DNA from: Myxococcota bacterium
GTDB taxonomy: Bacteria > Myxococcota_C > UBA6777
DNA: 64,000 nucleotides
NCBI GenBank assembly: GCA_023150835.1
Contig: JAKLKB010000024.1
Coordinates: 1 to 64,000, forward strand
Reading direction: 5' to 3'
Numbering within the stretch: the first letter of the stretch is position 1; every line of letters begins with the position of its first letter. This document shows, piece after piece, positions 50,852 to 60,156 of the stretch. The position numbers and the translations under genes were made by a program. The notes under the pieces were generated by a model that saw nothing but the letters and a program-made list of their open reading frames with translations, was not told where the DNA came from and did no database searches.

Positions 50852-52132
50852 GTGAAAGATCAAAACAAACGAAACAAGCCAAGGAAGCGGGATTCTCACA
50901 CGGGTATCACGGCACTTGCGCAAGGCGGAGGGCATCGGCACTCGAAAGAGGTCGAGGCGTTTTCTTCGCAGACGAGCGCACAGGGGCAGGCTGCTGTGGT
51001 CGGCGAGAGAGTGATGACGTCGGTCGGTGAGGCCCACGTCGCGCAGGTCGAGGGCCATCTTGTGTTGGACCCGAAAGAACACGGTGGGGGGGATATCCAT
51101 CCGTTGAATGATCCGCAGGACGTGCGGTTTTATGGGATCGCCTATTGTTCGGCTTGGATAGAGGAGCGGGCATTTGAGGACGAAGGAGCTTTTTTTGCGT
51201 GGAAGCAAGAACTGAGCAAGCGTGCGCCGAGCGAAGAGGTGATCTTTTGGTTTAACATCAACGACAACATGGACAAGGAGATGCTTGCGCGTGTGCAGCG
51301 GCGTTTTGATCTGCATCCTTTGGTACGCGAAGATATCTCGGATGTGCGCCAACGCCCGAAGTTCGAGGAGTACGAGCAAAGCTTATATATCTTGTTGAAG
51401 ATGTTGACGTACAGCGAAACGAAAGAGGCGATGGAACGCGAGCAGATCAGCATCTTTTGGGGGCGGGATTGGGTGTTGACGATCCAAGAGCGCGAGGGGG
51501 ATGTGTTTCAGCATCTGCGCCGCCGTTTGCGCGAAGGGATCGGGCTTTTGCGCAAAAAAGGCTCGGATTATCTGGTGTACGGTTTGTTTAGTGCGATCTT
51601 GGATCAGTACTTTGTGGTCTTGGATCGTTTGAACGATCGGATCGAAGAGTTGGAAGATGCGTTGTTGGAACAGACGGGGCATCGGGAGCTTTTAGAAGAT
51701 CTGTATCTGTTGCGCCGCCAGTTGATGCGTGTTCGCAAGGCGGTGTGGCCGGTGCGTGAGATCGTGCGCGGGATGCAGGAGTGCGAGAGTCCCATCATCC
51801 AAGAAGCGATGTCTGCGTATCTGCGGAATCTCTTGGATGAGTCGATGCAGATTGGGGATATGGTCGAAAACGCTCGTGAATTGGCAGCGAGCTTAATGGA
51901 TCTGCACTTGTCTACGGTGAATGCGCGGATGGGAGTGGCGATGCGTTGGTTGGCGATGGTGTCGTTGACCTTCGTTCCGCTGAATTTGATCGCGGCGATC
52001 TATGGGATGAACTTTAAGTATATGCCTGAGTTGCAGTGGAGATACGGATATTTTGGGATCTTGGGTTTGATGGTGTTCATCGCGTCGGGTTTGACGTGGT
52101 TGTTTTATTCGAGGGGGTGGTTTCGCTCTTGA
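50852..52132 (+). CDS. corA: CorA-type magnesium/cobalt transporter
   Basis: 426 residues. A cytosolic domain (DLHPLVREDISDVRQRPKFEEYEQSLYILLKML) typical of CorA, a long helix, and two C-terminal membrane segments (WLAMVSLTFVPLNLIAAIYGMNF and YFGILGLMVFIASGLTWLFY) with the YGMNF selectivity motif. The charged end WFRS is short. The N-terminus (first 90 residues) is longer and more polar than usual. Start codon GTG with GAGG 8 bases upstream. Confidence 0.93.
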   Translation: MKDQNKRNKPRKRDSHTGITALAQGGGHRHSKEVEAFSSQTSAQGQAAVVGERVMTSVGEAHVAQVEGHLVLDPKEHGGGDIHPLNDPQDVRFYGIAYCSAWIEERAFEDEGAFFAWKQELSKRAPSEEVIFWFNINDNMDKEMLARVQRRFDLHPLVREDISDVRQRPKFEEYEQSLYILLKMLTYSETKEAMEREQISIFWGRDWVLTIQEREGDVFQHLRRRLREGIGLLRKKGSDYLVYGLFSAILDQYFVVLDRLNDRIEELEDALLEQTGHRELLEDLYLLRRQLMRVRKAVWPVREIVRGMQECESPIIQEAMSAYLRNLLDESMQIGDMVENARELAASLMDLHLSTVNARMGVAMRWLAMVSLTFVPLNLIAAIYGMNFKYMPELQWRYGYFGILGLMVFIASGLTWLFYSRGWFRS

Positions 52133-53931
52133 AGCAGGTATGGGCGTTGTCGAGCGTGCGTTGGTGGCGAGACGTGGCGGGTGGACGTGTCGAGATCGTC
52201 TTGAGCGAATGGGGCGGAGAAGCCTTGGAAGAGGAGGACGTGATCTCTTTGAGGGAAGGCATGATCTTGTGTGGAGGACCGATCCCTTCGGAAGAATCGA
52301 CATCGTATGGGTTGATCTACGATGGCCGAGAGGCTCCGTTGGCGATCGCATCGGTGCAATTGCAGGAGCAGCGTGATTATGTGCTGGAGGTCTTGTGGGA
52401 GGGGGAGGGCGAGGCTCCGCAGTTTGCGTGTTTTCCGCAGTTTTCGTCTGCGGTCTTTCATGCGCATCGGACTCGTCGCAAGGGCGTGATCGCGGGGGGA
52501 AAGTTGAACTTTCGGGATTATGTGGGAGGGGCTTGGTTTGAGGTGGATTGGGGCGGTCGGGCGATGTGGCGGGAATCGGTCGAGGTGCGCTCGAAAAAGT
52601 TGGATTATTTGCAGGAGTATGTGGTGTTGATGGAGGACTTGGCTGCACAGGCAACAGCGCTGTTGTTTCAAGTCAAAAGCCCCGTGTATGCGGTCTTTCA
52701 ACAAGCCCGTGCGGGTCGTGCGCGGGCGGGCTTAGAACACTTTTTGTTGCTGCGCCATGTGTTGCTCGATCCTTCGATGGATGCGGCTTTTTGGGAGATC
52801 GCGCAATCGCCCATCCAAGCCCTTCGCCAAGAACAGCGTTGGCGACCTACTGCACAGGTCTCTTCAATCGATCCGCGCTCTTGGTTGCGAGGGTTGCACA
52901 AAGGTGGCGTGTATCGGTCTTTTCCAGAGAATGCGGCGACGGGCGCTAACGATCGATGCCTCGAACCTCGCCGAAAACTGGGGCATCACGGAACATCGGA
53001 GCGTCACGATATCTTGCCGACTCAAGTCGTGCCGGCGCGGTTGCCTGTTTGGGCCAAGACGTGGACTTCGGATACCTCGGAAAACCGCTTTGTGTTGTGG
53101 CTGCTCGATTCGTTGTCGCGGATATTGGAGGAGATGAGACAGGTGTTTCGTCGGGCTGGGGAAGTCGGTTATGTGGGGGAGTTGGAGCGGTTGGGTCGTT
53201 TGTGTGAAGTGTGGCGTACGCGATTGCCCTTTGCAGGGGAGGTTCCGTCGGAGTGGCCGCGTGTGTTTCCATTTGCGCATCTGCGGGGGCGGGCAGGTTA
53301 TCGCGAGGTGCTGGCTTGTTCGGAGCGGATGTCTTCGATCTTGCAGCTTTCATGGGAAGAGGGGGCGCAAGCGATCGCAGGGCCGCTGCGGGATATGGCG
53401 AAACTTTACGAATACTGGGCTTTTTTTGAGATATGGCGGGCATTGAACAAGATCGCAACGCCGACGGGACCTGTGTTTCCACAGACGGTCGAGGAATCAC
53501 AGGGGCTTGTGTTGCGGCTCAAGCGCGGCGCGGACAGTGCGCTGCATTTTGTCTCTGGGGACTTGGTGTTGGTGTTGTACTACCAACTGCGTTTTGAGGT
53601 GGGAGGCGGGATCTTACAATCATACTCTGTGCCGATGACACCCGACTTTTCGATCGTGTTGCGGCGGAAAGAACAGGTGTTGGGCGTTTTGTGTTTTGAT
53701 GCAAAGTATCGGCCTGAAGGGTCGCTCGAAAAGATGCACGCCTATCGGGACGCGTTGCGGGGTGCGTTGGGGGTTTATTTGCTGTACCCGGGAGATCCCC
53801 AAGAACCTGTGATCTTTACGCAAGATCCGAATCGTCCGCTGTTGGGGGTTGGCGCATTCCCCTTGCGTCCGCAACCCTCGGCTCGCCAATGGCTTCCTGC
53901 CTTTTTGTCGGTGATCTTGGAACAAGTTTAG
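52129..53931 (+). CDS. DUF2357-type protein with a PD-(D/E)XK nuclease domain
   Basis: 600 residues. The N-terminal two thirds match the arrangement of DUF2357/McrC-like proteins (DYLQEYVVLMEDLAAQATALLF; TSENRFVLWLLDSLSRIL; LYEYWAFFEIWRAL). The C-terminus holds a nuclease core TPDFSIVLRR...LGVLCFDAKYR (D...DxK), as in restriction-related McrC relatives. Such proteins usually pair with an McrB-like GTPase/AAA+ protein, which is absent here, so the gene may be an orphan or an unrecognised defence factor. The start is probably TTG at 52129, overlapping the corA stop by four bases; GTG at 52117 is the alternative. Confidence 0.75.
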   Translation: MKQVWALSSVRWWRDVAGGRVEIVLSEWGGEALEEEDVISLREGMILCGGPIPSEESTSYGLIYDGREAPLAIASVQLQEQRDYVLEVLWEGEGEAPQFACFPQFSSAVFHAHRTRRKGVIAGGKLNFRDYVGGAWFEVDWGGRAMWRESVEVRSKKLDYLQEYVVLMEDLAAQATALLFQVKSPVYAVFQQARAGRARAGLEHFLLLRHVLLDPSMDAAFWEIAQSPIQALRQEQRWRPTAQVSSIDPRSWLRGLHKGGVYRSFPENAATGANDRCLEPRRKLGHHGTSERHDILPTQVVPARLPVWAKTWTSDTSENRFVLWLLDSLSRILEEMRQVFRRAGEVGYVGELERLGRLCEVWRTRLPFAGEVPSEWPRVFPFAHLRGRAGYREVLACSERMSSILQLSWEEGAQAIAGPLRDMAKLYEYWAFFEIWRALNKIATPTGPVFPQTVEESQGLVLRLKRGADSALHFVSGDLVLVLYYQLRFEVGGGILQSYSVPMTPDFSIVLRRKEQVLGVLCFDAKYRPEGSLEKMHAYRDALRGALGVYLLYPGDPQEPVIFTQDPNRPLLGVGAFPLRPQPSARQWLPAFLSVILEQV

Positions 53932-53960
53932 GCGTTGCAAGGGGATGAGCGTGGCTTGGA

Positions 53961-54129
53961 TTGACAGATTTGATTTTTCGCTTGTATGTACATCGTACCA
54001 TCCGAGAGATAGGCAGGTTTGGTTTTGTCCTGCGAGGCTTGACCTGTTGCTTGGAGCTTGGCAGGCAGAGCGCTGTCGCCCGTGATGCAGGCCAAGGGGC
54101 TTGACCCGTTGAGCGGAGCTTGGGAGGCG
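53961..54129 (+). promoter_or_regulatory. Candidate promoter and 33-bp direct repeat before the gene at 54134
   Basis: A perfect -35 TTGACA (53961-53966), an 18-base spacer and TATGTA (53985-53990, weak -10). Downstream, GGCTTGACCTGTTGCTTGGA and the related GGCTTGACCCGTTGAGCGGA occur about 60 bases apart, each followed by GCTTGG-AGGC, an imperfect direct repeat of 33 bp that ends at the ribosome site. Confidence 0.35.
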
Positions 54130-54133
54130 TTGG

Positions 54134-55465
54134 ATGATCAAATGGTTCGCGCTATTGGGATGTTCGGTGATCGCCTTTGCGTTGTTGGGGGGGGCTTATG
54201 CGTATTGGCGGGCCAATCCACCGCTGCCCGTCGAGGCCGAACGCTACAAGAAGGTGAGTTTGTTTGTGCCGCCCAACCCGCCTTCTTCCGCCGAGATGGA
54301 AGAGTACCTTCGACAGAGCGGTGATATGGAGATGCGCAATATGCGCAACCTCGATCACATCCGCACCAAGATCCAATCGGGGCGTTGGCCTGCTGAGATG
54401 GAGTTGTTGTCGTGGGTTCAAGCCACCGATCTAGATCTCAAACGCTTTGAAGCGGCCTTGCGTTCGAAGGGCTGTTTTCCGCAAGAAAAAACCACACGCA
54501 GCGCGAGCGAACAGGGCGATACGCGGCGTTTTCGGTACTCGCGCTTTGTCTGGGGGGTCGAGTTGATCACGTACCAATCGTTGCTGTTTTTTCGGCGTGG
54601 TGCGGCTCCAGAGGCGATCAAACGGCTGGAGATGTTGCACGAGAACTTGTTGCGCTACGAGATGGCGTGTGGGGCTTCGCTGTTGGTGGTCAATGTGATC
54701 TCGGCTTCTGTACAGGTGTTTTTGGATGGCGTGCTGTTTTCGCTGCGGGCTGATGGACTGACGCAAGAAGAGCATGGGCGTCTGTTGGATATCTTGTTTG
54801 CGTGGGCGACGCGCCCGCCGTTGTCTTTTGCGATGGCGCTGCGTCAAGAAGCCCATCAGGCCAAGAAGATCATCGATCTCTTTCGCCAACAGATCAAAAA
54901 CAAGATCCAACAAGCACAGCACGACGAGCAGGCGATCCCGAAAGAGGTCGGCGATGAATTTATGGATCAAATCCATGTCATTGATTTTGCCCAAACCAAG
55001 GACTTGATCGAACAAAAGTATCGTTGCTTGGTCGCCAAAGTCGAGCAACCTTTGTCGCCTGATACCTTTCAACCTTGTCCTGTCGAGCGTTATCTCCGTC
55101 GGCTGCGCAAGAAAAAGAAAGGGGAGATGTTGCTGATGTTGCGCCGCAACGTCGTGGGGCATTTTTTGCTGGCGCAGATGACGCCACGTTATCGGACGTA
55201 TCTGTTGAACTGGTATGCGTCGAGATGTCGGGCCGCAGCGCATCTGGCGTTGTGGTATCGGTCTTTGAGAGCGCAGGACAAAAAGCTCGCTCCTTCGCGT
55301 TATTTGTTTGAGCCAGAGAATCCTTACACGCGGGAGCCTTTTGGCGCTTCGCTGGAACAGGTGTGCGCCTTGCCTTTGTGGATCGCGCAGGTGTATCCAC
55401 AGGCCGAAGGGATCGCCGAGCGCAGCCGCCCACCGCTACCTGCGCGATTAAAGCGCGTCGAATAG
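54134..55465 (+). CDS. Membrane-anchored protein of unknown function
   Basis: 443 residues, not recognised. One N-terminal helix (WFALLGCSVIAFALLGGAYAYW) anchors a long helical, Arg-rich periplasmic domain (LAHLALWYRSLRAQDKKL-like segments; KIIDLFRQQIKNKIQQAQHDEQ). GGGAGG lies 6 bases before the ATG. No repeats or catalytic motif. It is flanked by the nuclease gene and a separate exported protein and seems to be transcribed on its own. Confidence 0.72.
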   Translation: MIKWFALLGCSVIAFALLGGAYAYWRANPPLPVEAERYKKVSLFVPPNPPSSAEMEEYLRQSGDMEMRNMRNLDHIRTKIQSGRWPAEMELLSWVQATDLDLKRFEAALRSKGCFPQEKTTRSASEQGDTRRFRYSRFVWGVELITYQSLLFFRRGAAPEAIKRLEMLHENLLRYEMACGASLLVVNVISASVQVFLDGVLFSLRADGLTQEEHGRLLDILFAWATRPPLSFAMALRQEAHQAKKIIDLFRQQIKNKIQQAQHDEQAIPKEVGDEFMDQIHVIDFAQTKDLIEQKYRCLVAKVEQPLSPDTFQPCPVERYLRRLRKKKKGEMLLMLRRNVVGHFLLAQMTPRYRTYLLNWYASRCRAAAHLALWYRSLRAQDKKLAPSRYLFEPENPYTREPFGASLEQVCALPLWIAQVYPQAEGIAERSRPPLPARLKRVE

Positions 55466-55564
55466 AAGGGGCTTGGCGACGATGTTCTCTCTTGTGGGGG
55501 TTGGGCGCTGGTCTTGGCTGTGTTAGGGTCGCCTTCTTTGTTTGTGTGCATGGGCTACACGATT

Positions 55565-55679
55565 ATACGAGATCCGCCTGTTGTGTGATCGTAAAGATGT
55601 AGGGGCCGACCCCTGTGTCTGCCCAAGAATAGGGCGTCTACATACTCTCCTTTGTGTACACATTACTCGGAGATTGTAT
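55565..55679 (+). repeat. MITE-like element A, copy with both ends
   Basis: Left end ATACGAGATCC (55565-55575), right end GGAGATTGTAT (55669-55679), core GTAGGGGCCGACCCCTGTGTCTGCCC. It is 115 bp long like the copy at 28764 and lies just upstream of the gene at 55710. Confidence 0.8.
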
Positions 55680-55709
55680 AACGCGTTCATTTGGAAAAAG
55701 GAGCTTTGG

Positions 55710-56402
55710 ATGTTTGGCTACACACGGTGGTTGATCGGTCTGATCGGTTTGGGGGGCGGTTGGTTTGGGGCCGCCGCAACAGTTCACGCGGATGAGTTGA
55801 GTTTGCGTATCAAAGTCCCTTCGGGCATCTCGGATCGGGGTGGGATGCAAAAATTACTCACCAAGGAGTTGCGCAAAAACTTGCTTGAGCAGGGGTTTGT
55901 GATCCGACCAAGCGCCAAGTTTTTGTTGGCGATTACCGCTGATGTCGAAGAATCGGGCGGAGAAAGCGACCCACCTTCGTGTGTGGTTGCCTTGCGCTTG
56001 CAGATGGTGTTGATGCCCCAAAATCGAGAAGTGTTTACAGCCTCTGCCAACGGGCGTTCGGGCTTTAATCGCCCCACCCCGATGGATCGCGCAAAACGCA
56101 TGACTTTGCGTACACAATCCACCGCTTACGCTGCGCGCTCTTTGATCAAGCCCTTGCGCGGTTATATGGAACAAGTCAAAGAAAAGATGAGTAGTCTTGA
56201 AAAAGGCCAAGTCCTCGGTCGTGCCTTGGGTAAACCCGGACGGCGCTCGGCAGGTGGCACAGGCAGCGCCTCCGCAACCCCCGCACGGCCCGGAAAGCCC
56301 TTGCCGGGACGTCCACCCCTCCGAAAGCTCCTCCCTGCCGGCATGGACAACGACGGCAACAAACCTCCCCTCGCGATCGATTCTGAACCCTCCAAGCCTT
56401 GA
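55710..56402 (+). CDS. Exported protein of unknown function
   Basis: 230 residues. Signal peptide MFGYTRWLIGLIGLGGGWFGAAATVHA with cleavage before DELSL. The mature part starts with a segment resembling secreted DUF-type proteins (LSLRIKVPSGISDRGGMQKLLTKELRKNLLEQGFVI) and ends in a Pro/Gly/Arg-rich tail. AAGGAG lies 6 bases before the ATG. It faces the TldD-like gene tail to tail, so the two are not one operon. Confidence 0.72.
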   Translation: MFGYTRWLIGLIGLGGGWFGAAATVHADELSLRIKVPSGISDRGGMQKLLTKELRKNLLEQGFVIRPSAKFLLAITADVEESGGESDPPSCVVALRLQMVLMPQNREVFTASANGRSGFNRPTPMDRAKRMTLRTQSTAYAARSLIKPLRGYMEQVKEKMSSLEKGQVLGRALGKPGRRSAGGTGSASATPARPGKPLPGRPPLRKLLPAGMDNDGNKPPLAIDSEPSKP

Positions 56403-56412
56403 GCTTCTTTGG

Positions 56413-58269
56413 TTAGGGCTTTGCGGGGGCGGATTTTCTCGGCGGGGCAGGCTTTGTGGCGAAGGGGAAGGGCAGTTCAAAAGCTTTCTTTTCGGTGACT
56501 TTTTTGCGGAGAAGGCTGATGCGTTGGATCAGCAGGCTCGGCGAAACAACGGCGATGTTGATATTGCCCGAGTCTTCGCCATCTGCGCCATTAAACACAC
56601 CATCGTCGTTGCCTGTCGCCACGATCCCGCGCATGAGTTGCATCGCATCCATCCGCAGGGTCAGCCCTTTGAGGGGCTTTTCTTGGCCCGTTTGTACATC
56701 GATCTGGAGCACTTCGTCGGGATTGGCGCTGTAAAGTGTGCCGCTGACTTGGCTGTAGCCGCTGAAACGCTTGAGGATATAAGCGTACCGCTGGCCTTGT
56801 TGTTTGGCTTGTTCGAGCAGTTGTTTGCGCAACACGCTCAAGGGAAAGGCGCGCTTGCTTTTGACAAAGGTGGTTCCGGGGCGGCTAATCGGTTGTTCAC
56901 CAAAGGCGGCGCGTCCATGCCCGTTCGAGCGCTTGCGATCCTTGTAGGGTTTTCGGGACATATAGAGCTCTTTGAGTACGCCGTCTTGGATCATCGTAAG
57001 AGGGCGCGCCTTTACCCACTCGTCGTCGTAGAGATAGTGGCTGTTGAGGGGGGTTTTTCCCCAGTAGGTCTGTGTGGGATCGTCGATCACGCTCAAAAAT
57101 GACGGGATGATCGGCTTACCCAGTTTCTTTTCAAAAAATCGCGCATCATTCGGTCGCAAGAATCGGCCTGTTGAAAGCCGCGCCATCAAGATATCGAAAA
57201 ACATCGCGCCACTCAACATCGGGTCCACGATCGCTGGGCCTTCGTCTGGATCGCCTTCTTCGCTTTGAACGCGGCGCTTGAGTTCTGCCAAGATCTCGTC
57301 GTAGGTGGCTTGAAGCTGCTGTTCTGTCGGTAGCTCCGCCTCGGTGCGCACAAAGCCGTTGCGCGAAGCGGTGAAGTATTCGTTGTTTTTGCCCAGATAC
57401 GCCAGTGATATCGACCACAAAAGGCCGTAGTGACGCAGCAACACACGCGAGCCATCGTTGCCCACGCCCAACAGAACGTTGTCTTCTCCGTCGATATGTA
57501 CTTTGCTTTCGATCACACGGGGGTTTTGGCGCTGCGATCCCGAGATGCGGCGCACGATGCCTTTCCATTTCTTTTTGTCGAATTGCAGCAGCGGATCGAG
57601 CGGCGCTTCGTAGCGTGTCGGCGGCTCTTTGGTCAAGTCGCCCGCTTTGTCGAGTTGTTTGGGCTTGATGCTTCGGACGTAGCGTTTGCGCCAATAACGT
57701 GCGGTCGATACGCGGTAGGCGTGATCGGTTTGTTGCCACAGCAGCTTTTTCAGATTTGGGGCCGATGTATCCGTAAAGATCACATCACCCGAAGGCAGCA
57801 GCGTTCGGGTAATGCTCCAATCATATCCGTCCGAACCCGTCTGATCGAAGGCGTGATCGCCCACACGCATCTCTACACGCACTTGATGCGAAGGCTTGTT
57901 TCGGTTGTCGGCTGTGTTGGTCAGCACGCCCTCCGCTGCATGGATCACCAAACCCCGACGCTGAAGCATCCGATAACGCAGCGAGTACACTTTGGGGATC
58001 GCCCGCTTCGCGAAAAACCCCATGTAGCGCTTTTGTTCGCTCTCCATCAGATCCAACAGTTGCTTGGTTTGGGCTTTTCGTTGTGCAAGATCAACGTATG
58101 GCTTCGGCTTTTTGGCCTTGGATGCGGCCTTGGGGGTCTCTGCCTTCGGGGCGGCTCGGTGGCTCGGGCGGGAAGCGGGGGTGGCTTGCGTGGGTTGGCT
58201 GATCAGCACACCAGCCAAGCCGAGAAGCAGAAAAACACTGCGCGCTGCGCTCTTGCGTCGCTTCAACAT
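56413..58269 (-). CDS. Exported TldD/PmbA-like protein lacking the zinc motif
   Basis: 618 residues. Signal peptide from the Met at 58269 (SVFLLLGLAGVLISQPTQA). The body follows the TldD/PmbA layout: RGLVIHAAEGVLTNTADN, ...VIDDPTQTYWGKTPLNSHYLYDDEW..., LTMIQDGVLKELYMSRKPYKDRKRSNGHGR, and GLTLRMDAMQLMRGI near the end. Where TldD has the zinc site HExxxH, this protein reads FFDILMARLS, so it is probably not a protease of the usual kind. Cytosolic TldD/TldE act on peptides; this one is periplasmic. CAGGAG lies 5 bases before the ATG. Confidence 0.82.
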   Translation of the reverse strand: MLKRRKSAARSVFLLLGLAGVLISQPTQATPASRPSHRAAPKAETPKAASKAKKPKPYVDLAQRKAQTKQLLDLMESEQKRYMGFFAKRAIPKVYSLRYRMLQRRGLVIHAAEGVLTNTADNRNKPSHQVRVEMRVGDHAFDQTGSDGYDWSITRTLLPSGDVIFTDTSAPNLKKLLWQQTDHAYRVSTARYWRKRYVRSIKPKQLDKAGDLTKEPPTRYEAPLDPLLQFDKKKWKGIVRRISGSQRQNPRVIESKVHIDGEDNVLLGVGNDGSRVLLRHYGLLWSISLAYLGKNNEYFTASRNGFVRTEAELPTEQQLQATYDEILAELKRRVQSEEGDPDEGPAIVDPMLSGAMFFDILMARLSTGRFLRPNDARFFEKKLGKPIIPSFLSVIDDPTQTYWGKTPLNSHYLYDDEWVKARPLTMIQDGVLKELYMSRKPYKDRKRSNGHGRAAFGEQPISRPGTTFVKSKRAFPLSVLRKQLLEQAKQQGQRYAYILKRFSGYSQVSGTLYSANPDEVLQIDVQTGQEKPLKGLTLRMDAMQLMRGIVATGNDDGVFNGADGEDSGNINIAVVSPSLLIQRISLLRKKVTEKKAFELPFPFATKPAPPRKSAPAKP

Positions 58270-58473
58270 GCGGACTCCTGTCGATTGTGGGTCTTGTCGT
58301 CGCATTGATCCTAGGAAAAGGCCGATATCGCGGGAAACCATAAGCAGACATCTTTTCGGCTTGCGTTTGCAGAGTCCTACGCAGCGCCTCCGATGTCAAG
58401 GTGGGGGTGATGCCGCCTCAGAAGGGCGACAGACACGGCTTTTGCGAACTCCTCAGGTGTCAAGACGGATGTG

Positions 58474-58622
58474 ATACGATATCCAGTTGATGTGTGATCG
58501 CGATGTTGATGCGATCCGCTGTAATTGCCCTATTGGGGGGCAGCCACAGGGGGCTGCATTTGAGGGCAGCCACAGGGGGCTGCCCCTACGTTTTATGACC
58601 GCGCTGTGGGCGGATTTCGTAT
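58474..58622 (+). repeat. MITE-like element A with double core
   Basis: Left end GTGATACGATATCC and right end GGATTTCGTATCAC are 14-bp inverted repeats with one mismatch. Two hairpin cores (GGGCAGCCACAGGGGGCTGC) lie inside. The right end supplies the stop codon of the lipoprotein gene that follows on the minus strand. Confidence 0.82.
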
Positions 58623-58954
58623 CACTTCGGCGTATAAACGCAGGTCTTGGCGTTGATCATGACCTGATATTCGGCCTGACAGGTGATTACTGCACCTTCG
58701 TCAGCGCGGCGGATGCACAACAGCTTGGCGTCTTGATCGGGGTTTCCGTTCCCCGCCGGTACTTGATCGCAACACTCGCGCAACGCCACGCAACATTGGC
58801 TGTTGTCCGAACCTGCATCCGCTTCGGGGTTGCTTGGTACAGGCCGACAACGCGGATCATACGGGTCTTGGCAGCCCATCGACACCCAACAGCCCACAAA
58901 CACACTCCATAAACCCCAAAAGATCATCCCGCGCAGCGCTCCAAACTTACGCAT
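58622..58954 (-). CDS. Small cysteine-rich lipoprotein
   Basis: 110 residues from the ATG at 58954 (GGAGG 6 bases upstream). Signal MRKFGALRGMIFWGLWSVFVGCWVSMGC; either Cys22 or Cys28 could be lipidated. The mature part has ten or so Cys (DPRCRPV, SQCCVALRECCDQV, LLCIRRAD, VITCQAEY, KTCVYTPK), probably disulfide bonded. No family recognised. The stop codon lies in the end of element A. It is divergent from the serine acetyltransferase gene. Confidence 0.72.
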   Translation of the reverse strand: MRKFGALRGMIFWGLWSVFVGCWVSMGCQDPYDPRCRPVPSNPEADAGSDNSQCCVALRECCDQVPAGNGNPDQDAKLLCIRRADEGAVITCQAEYQVMINAKTCVYTPK

Positions 58955-59039
58955 CAAAAACCTCCATCGCTTGTCGTGCAGCATCCTGTTGATTCTGTAC
59001 ACACAAGCACCTCAAACGCACGGACTTTTTTCGGGACTG

Positions 59040-59095
59040 TTGCCTCTTGTGATCGCAAAGACCTATGATGCCGCGACACGCGGCCCAAAAGGGCC
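59040..59095 (+). promoter_or_regulatory. Promoter and overlapping leader hairpins of the serine acetyltransferase gene
   Basis: -35 TTGCCT (59040-59045), 18-base spacer, -10 TATGAT (59064-59069, five of six). Directly after it are two hairpins that share bases: GCCGCG-ACA-CGCGGC (59070-59084) and GGCCC-AAAA-GGGCC (59082-59095). They cannot form together. The -10 includes the ATG at 59065, so that codon is unlikely to be the start. Confidence 0.5.
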
Positions 59096-59127
59096 ATCTT
59101 GAGTTTAGAAAAGAAAGGTACACGATC

Positions 59128-60156
59128 TTGAGTGCCACAAAAACCTCCGTTCCATCGAGTCGAAACGCAGTCCACCTGAGCGTTGTCTCCGCAGATACCG
59201 ACCCTTCCACTCACTCGCACGAAAGCGAAGATGCGCCCCTTGATCTGCGCGAACTCGTCGATGCTTTGTGGGTCGCAGATCGCTGCACCCAAAGCCCTCT
59301 TCCTTACACCCATCCTGCCGTGCGCGGTGTCGCTTTGCCTTCCCGACAAGCCGTCTTTGAGATGATGGATCTGATGCTCGCCGTGTTTTTCCCCGGCCAC
59401 TTTGGGCGCTCTGATCTGTCCGAGTCGACCATGCCTTTTTATCTTGGCTCCACCCTCGATCGCCTGCTCCAGCTTTTACAAGAACAGATGAAACGCGGCT
59501 TGTACTTTGTGTGTTCCCACCACGACCAAGAAACCTTGTGCGCTTGTGACGGCAAAGCCGAACACTTGACACGGCGTTTTGCTCGCCAACTCCCCACCAT
59601 CCGACGCTTTCTTTGCTCTGATGTCCACGCTGCCTACATCGGCGATCCTGCCGCCTTGTCCAGCGATGAAGTGATCTTCTGTTATCCCGGACTCTTCGCC
59701 ATCGCACACCAACGTGTCGCACACCAATTCTACCAAATGGGCGTCCCCATCTTGCCCCGCATGATCACCGAACGCGCACACTCCCTGACAGGGATCGATA
59801 TCCATCCCGGGGCCTCCATCGCCGAAGGGCTGTTTATCGATCACGGAACGGGCGTTGTCATCGGTGAAACTGCTGTCATCGGAAAGCGTGTCCGCCTCTA
59901 TCAAGGTGTCACCCTCGGCGCAAAAAGTTTCCCCCTCGACGAACACGGCAACCCCATCAAAGGCGTCAAACGACACCCCAACCTCGAAGACGAAGTTATC
60001 GTCTACTCTGGCGCCACCATCCTCGGTGATATCACCATCGGCGCTGGTTCCGTCATCGGCGGAAACGTCTGGGTCACCCACAGCGTCCCTCCCCACAGCC
60101 GTATCACCCAATCTTCCCATCGTTCCGAGTTGTTTGAGTCGGGTGGCGGCATCTGA
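59128..60156 (+). CDS. cysE: Serine O-acetyltransferase
   Basis: Makes O-acetylserine for cysteine synthesis. The 342-residue protein has the family's helical N-terminal part and the left-handed beta-helix (GIDIHPGASIAEGLFIDHGTGVVIGETAVIGKRVRLYQGVTLGAKSFP) with the catalytic Asp/His pair, then IYSGATILGDITIGAGSVIGGN. It is longer than E. coli CysE (273) and resembles the EpsC-like/SAT forms with a long N-terminus. The start is taken as TTG at 59128 (GAAAGG 9 bases upstream) because the upstream ATGs lie inside the promoter -10 box. The cysteine synthase gene is not in the window. Confidence 0.88.
   Translation: MSATKTSVPSSRNAVHLSVVSADTDPSTHSHESEDAPLDLRELVDALWVADRCTQSPLPYTHPAVRGVALPSRQAVFEMMDLMLAVFFPGHFGRSDLSESTMPFYLGSTLDRLLQLLQEQMKRGLYFVCSHHDQETLCACDGKAEHLTRRFARQLPTIRRFLCSDVHAAYIGDPAALSSDEVIFCYPGLFAIAHQRVAHQFYQMGVPILPRMITERAHSLTGIDIHPGASIAEGLFIDHGTGVVIGETAVIGKRVRLYQGVTLGAKSFPLDEHGNPIKGVKRHPNLEDEVIVYSGATILGDITIGAGSVIGGNVWVTHSVPPHSRITQSSHRSELFESGGGI

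Noticed and set aside
59065-59127. ATG at 59065 as serine acetyltransferase start
   Set aside because: It is part of the -10 box TATGAT and has no ribosome site; the codons overlap two hairpins.
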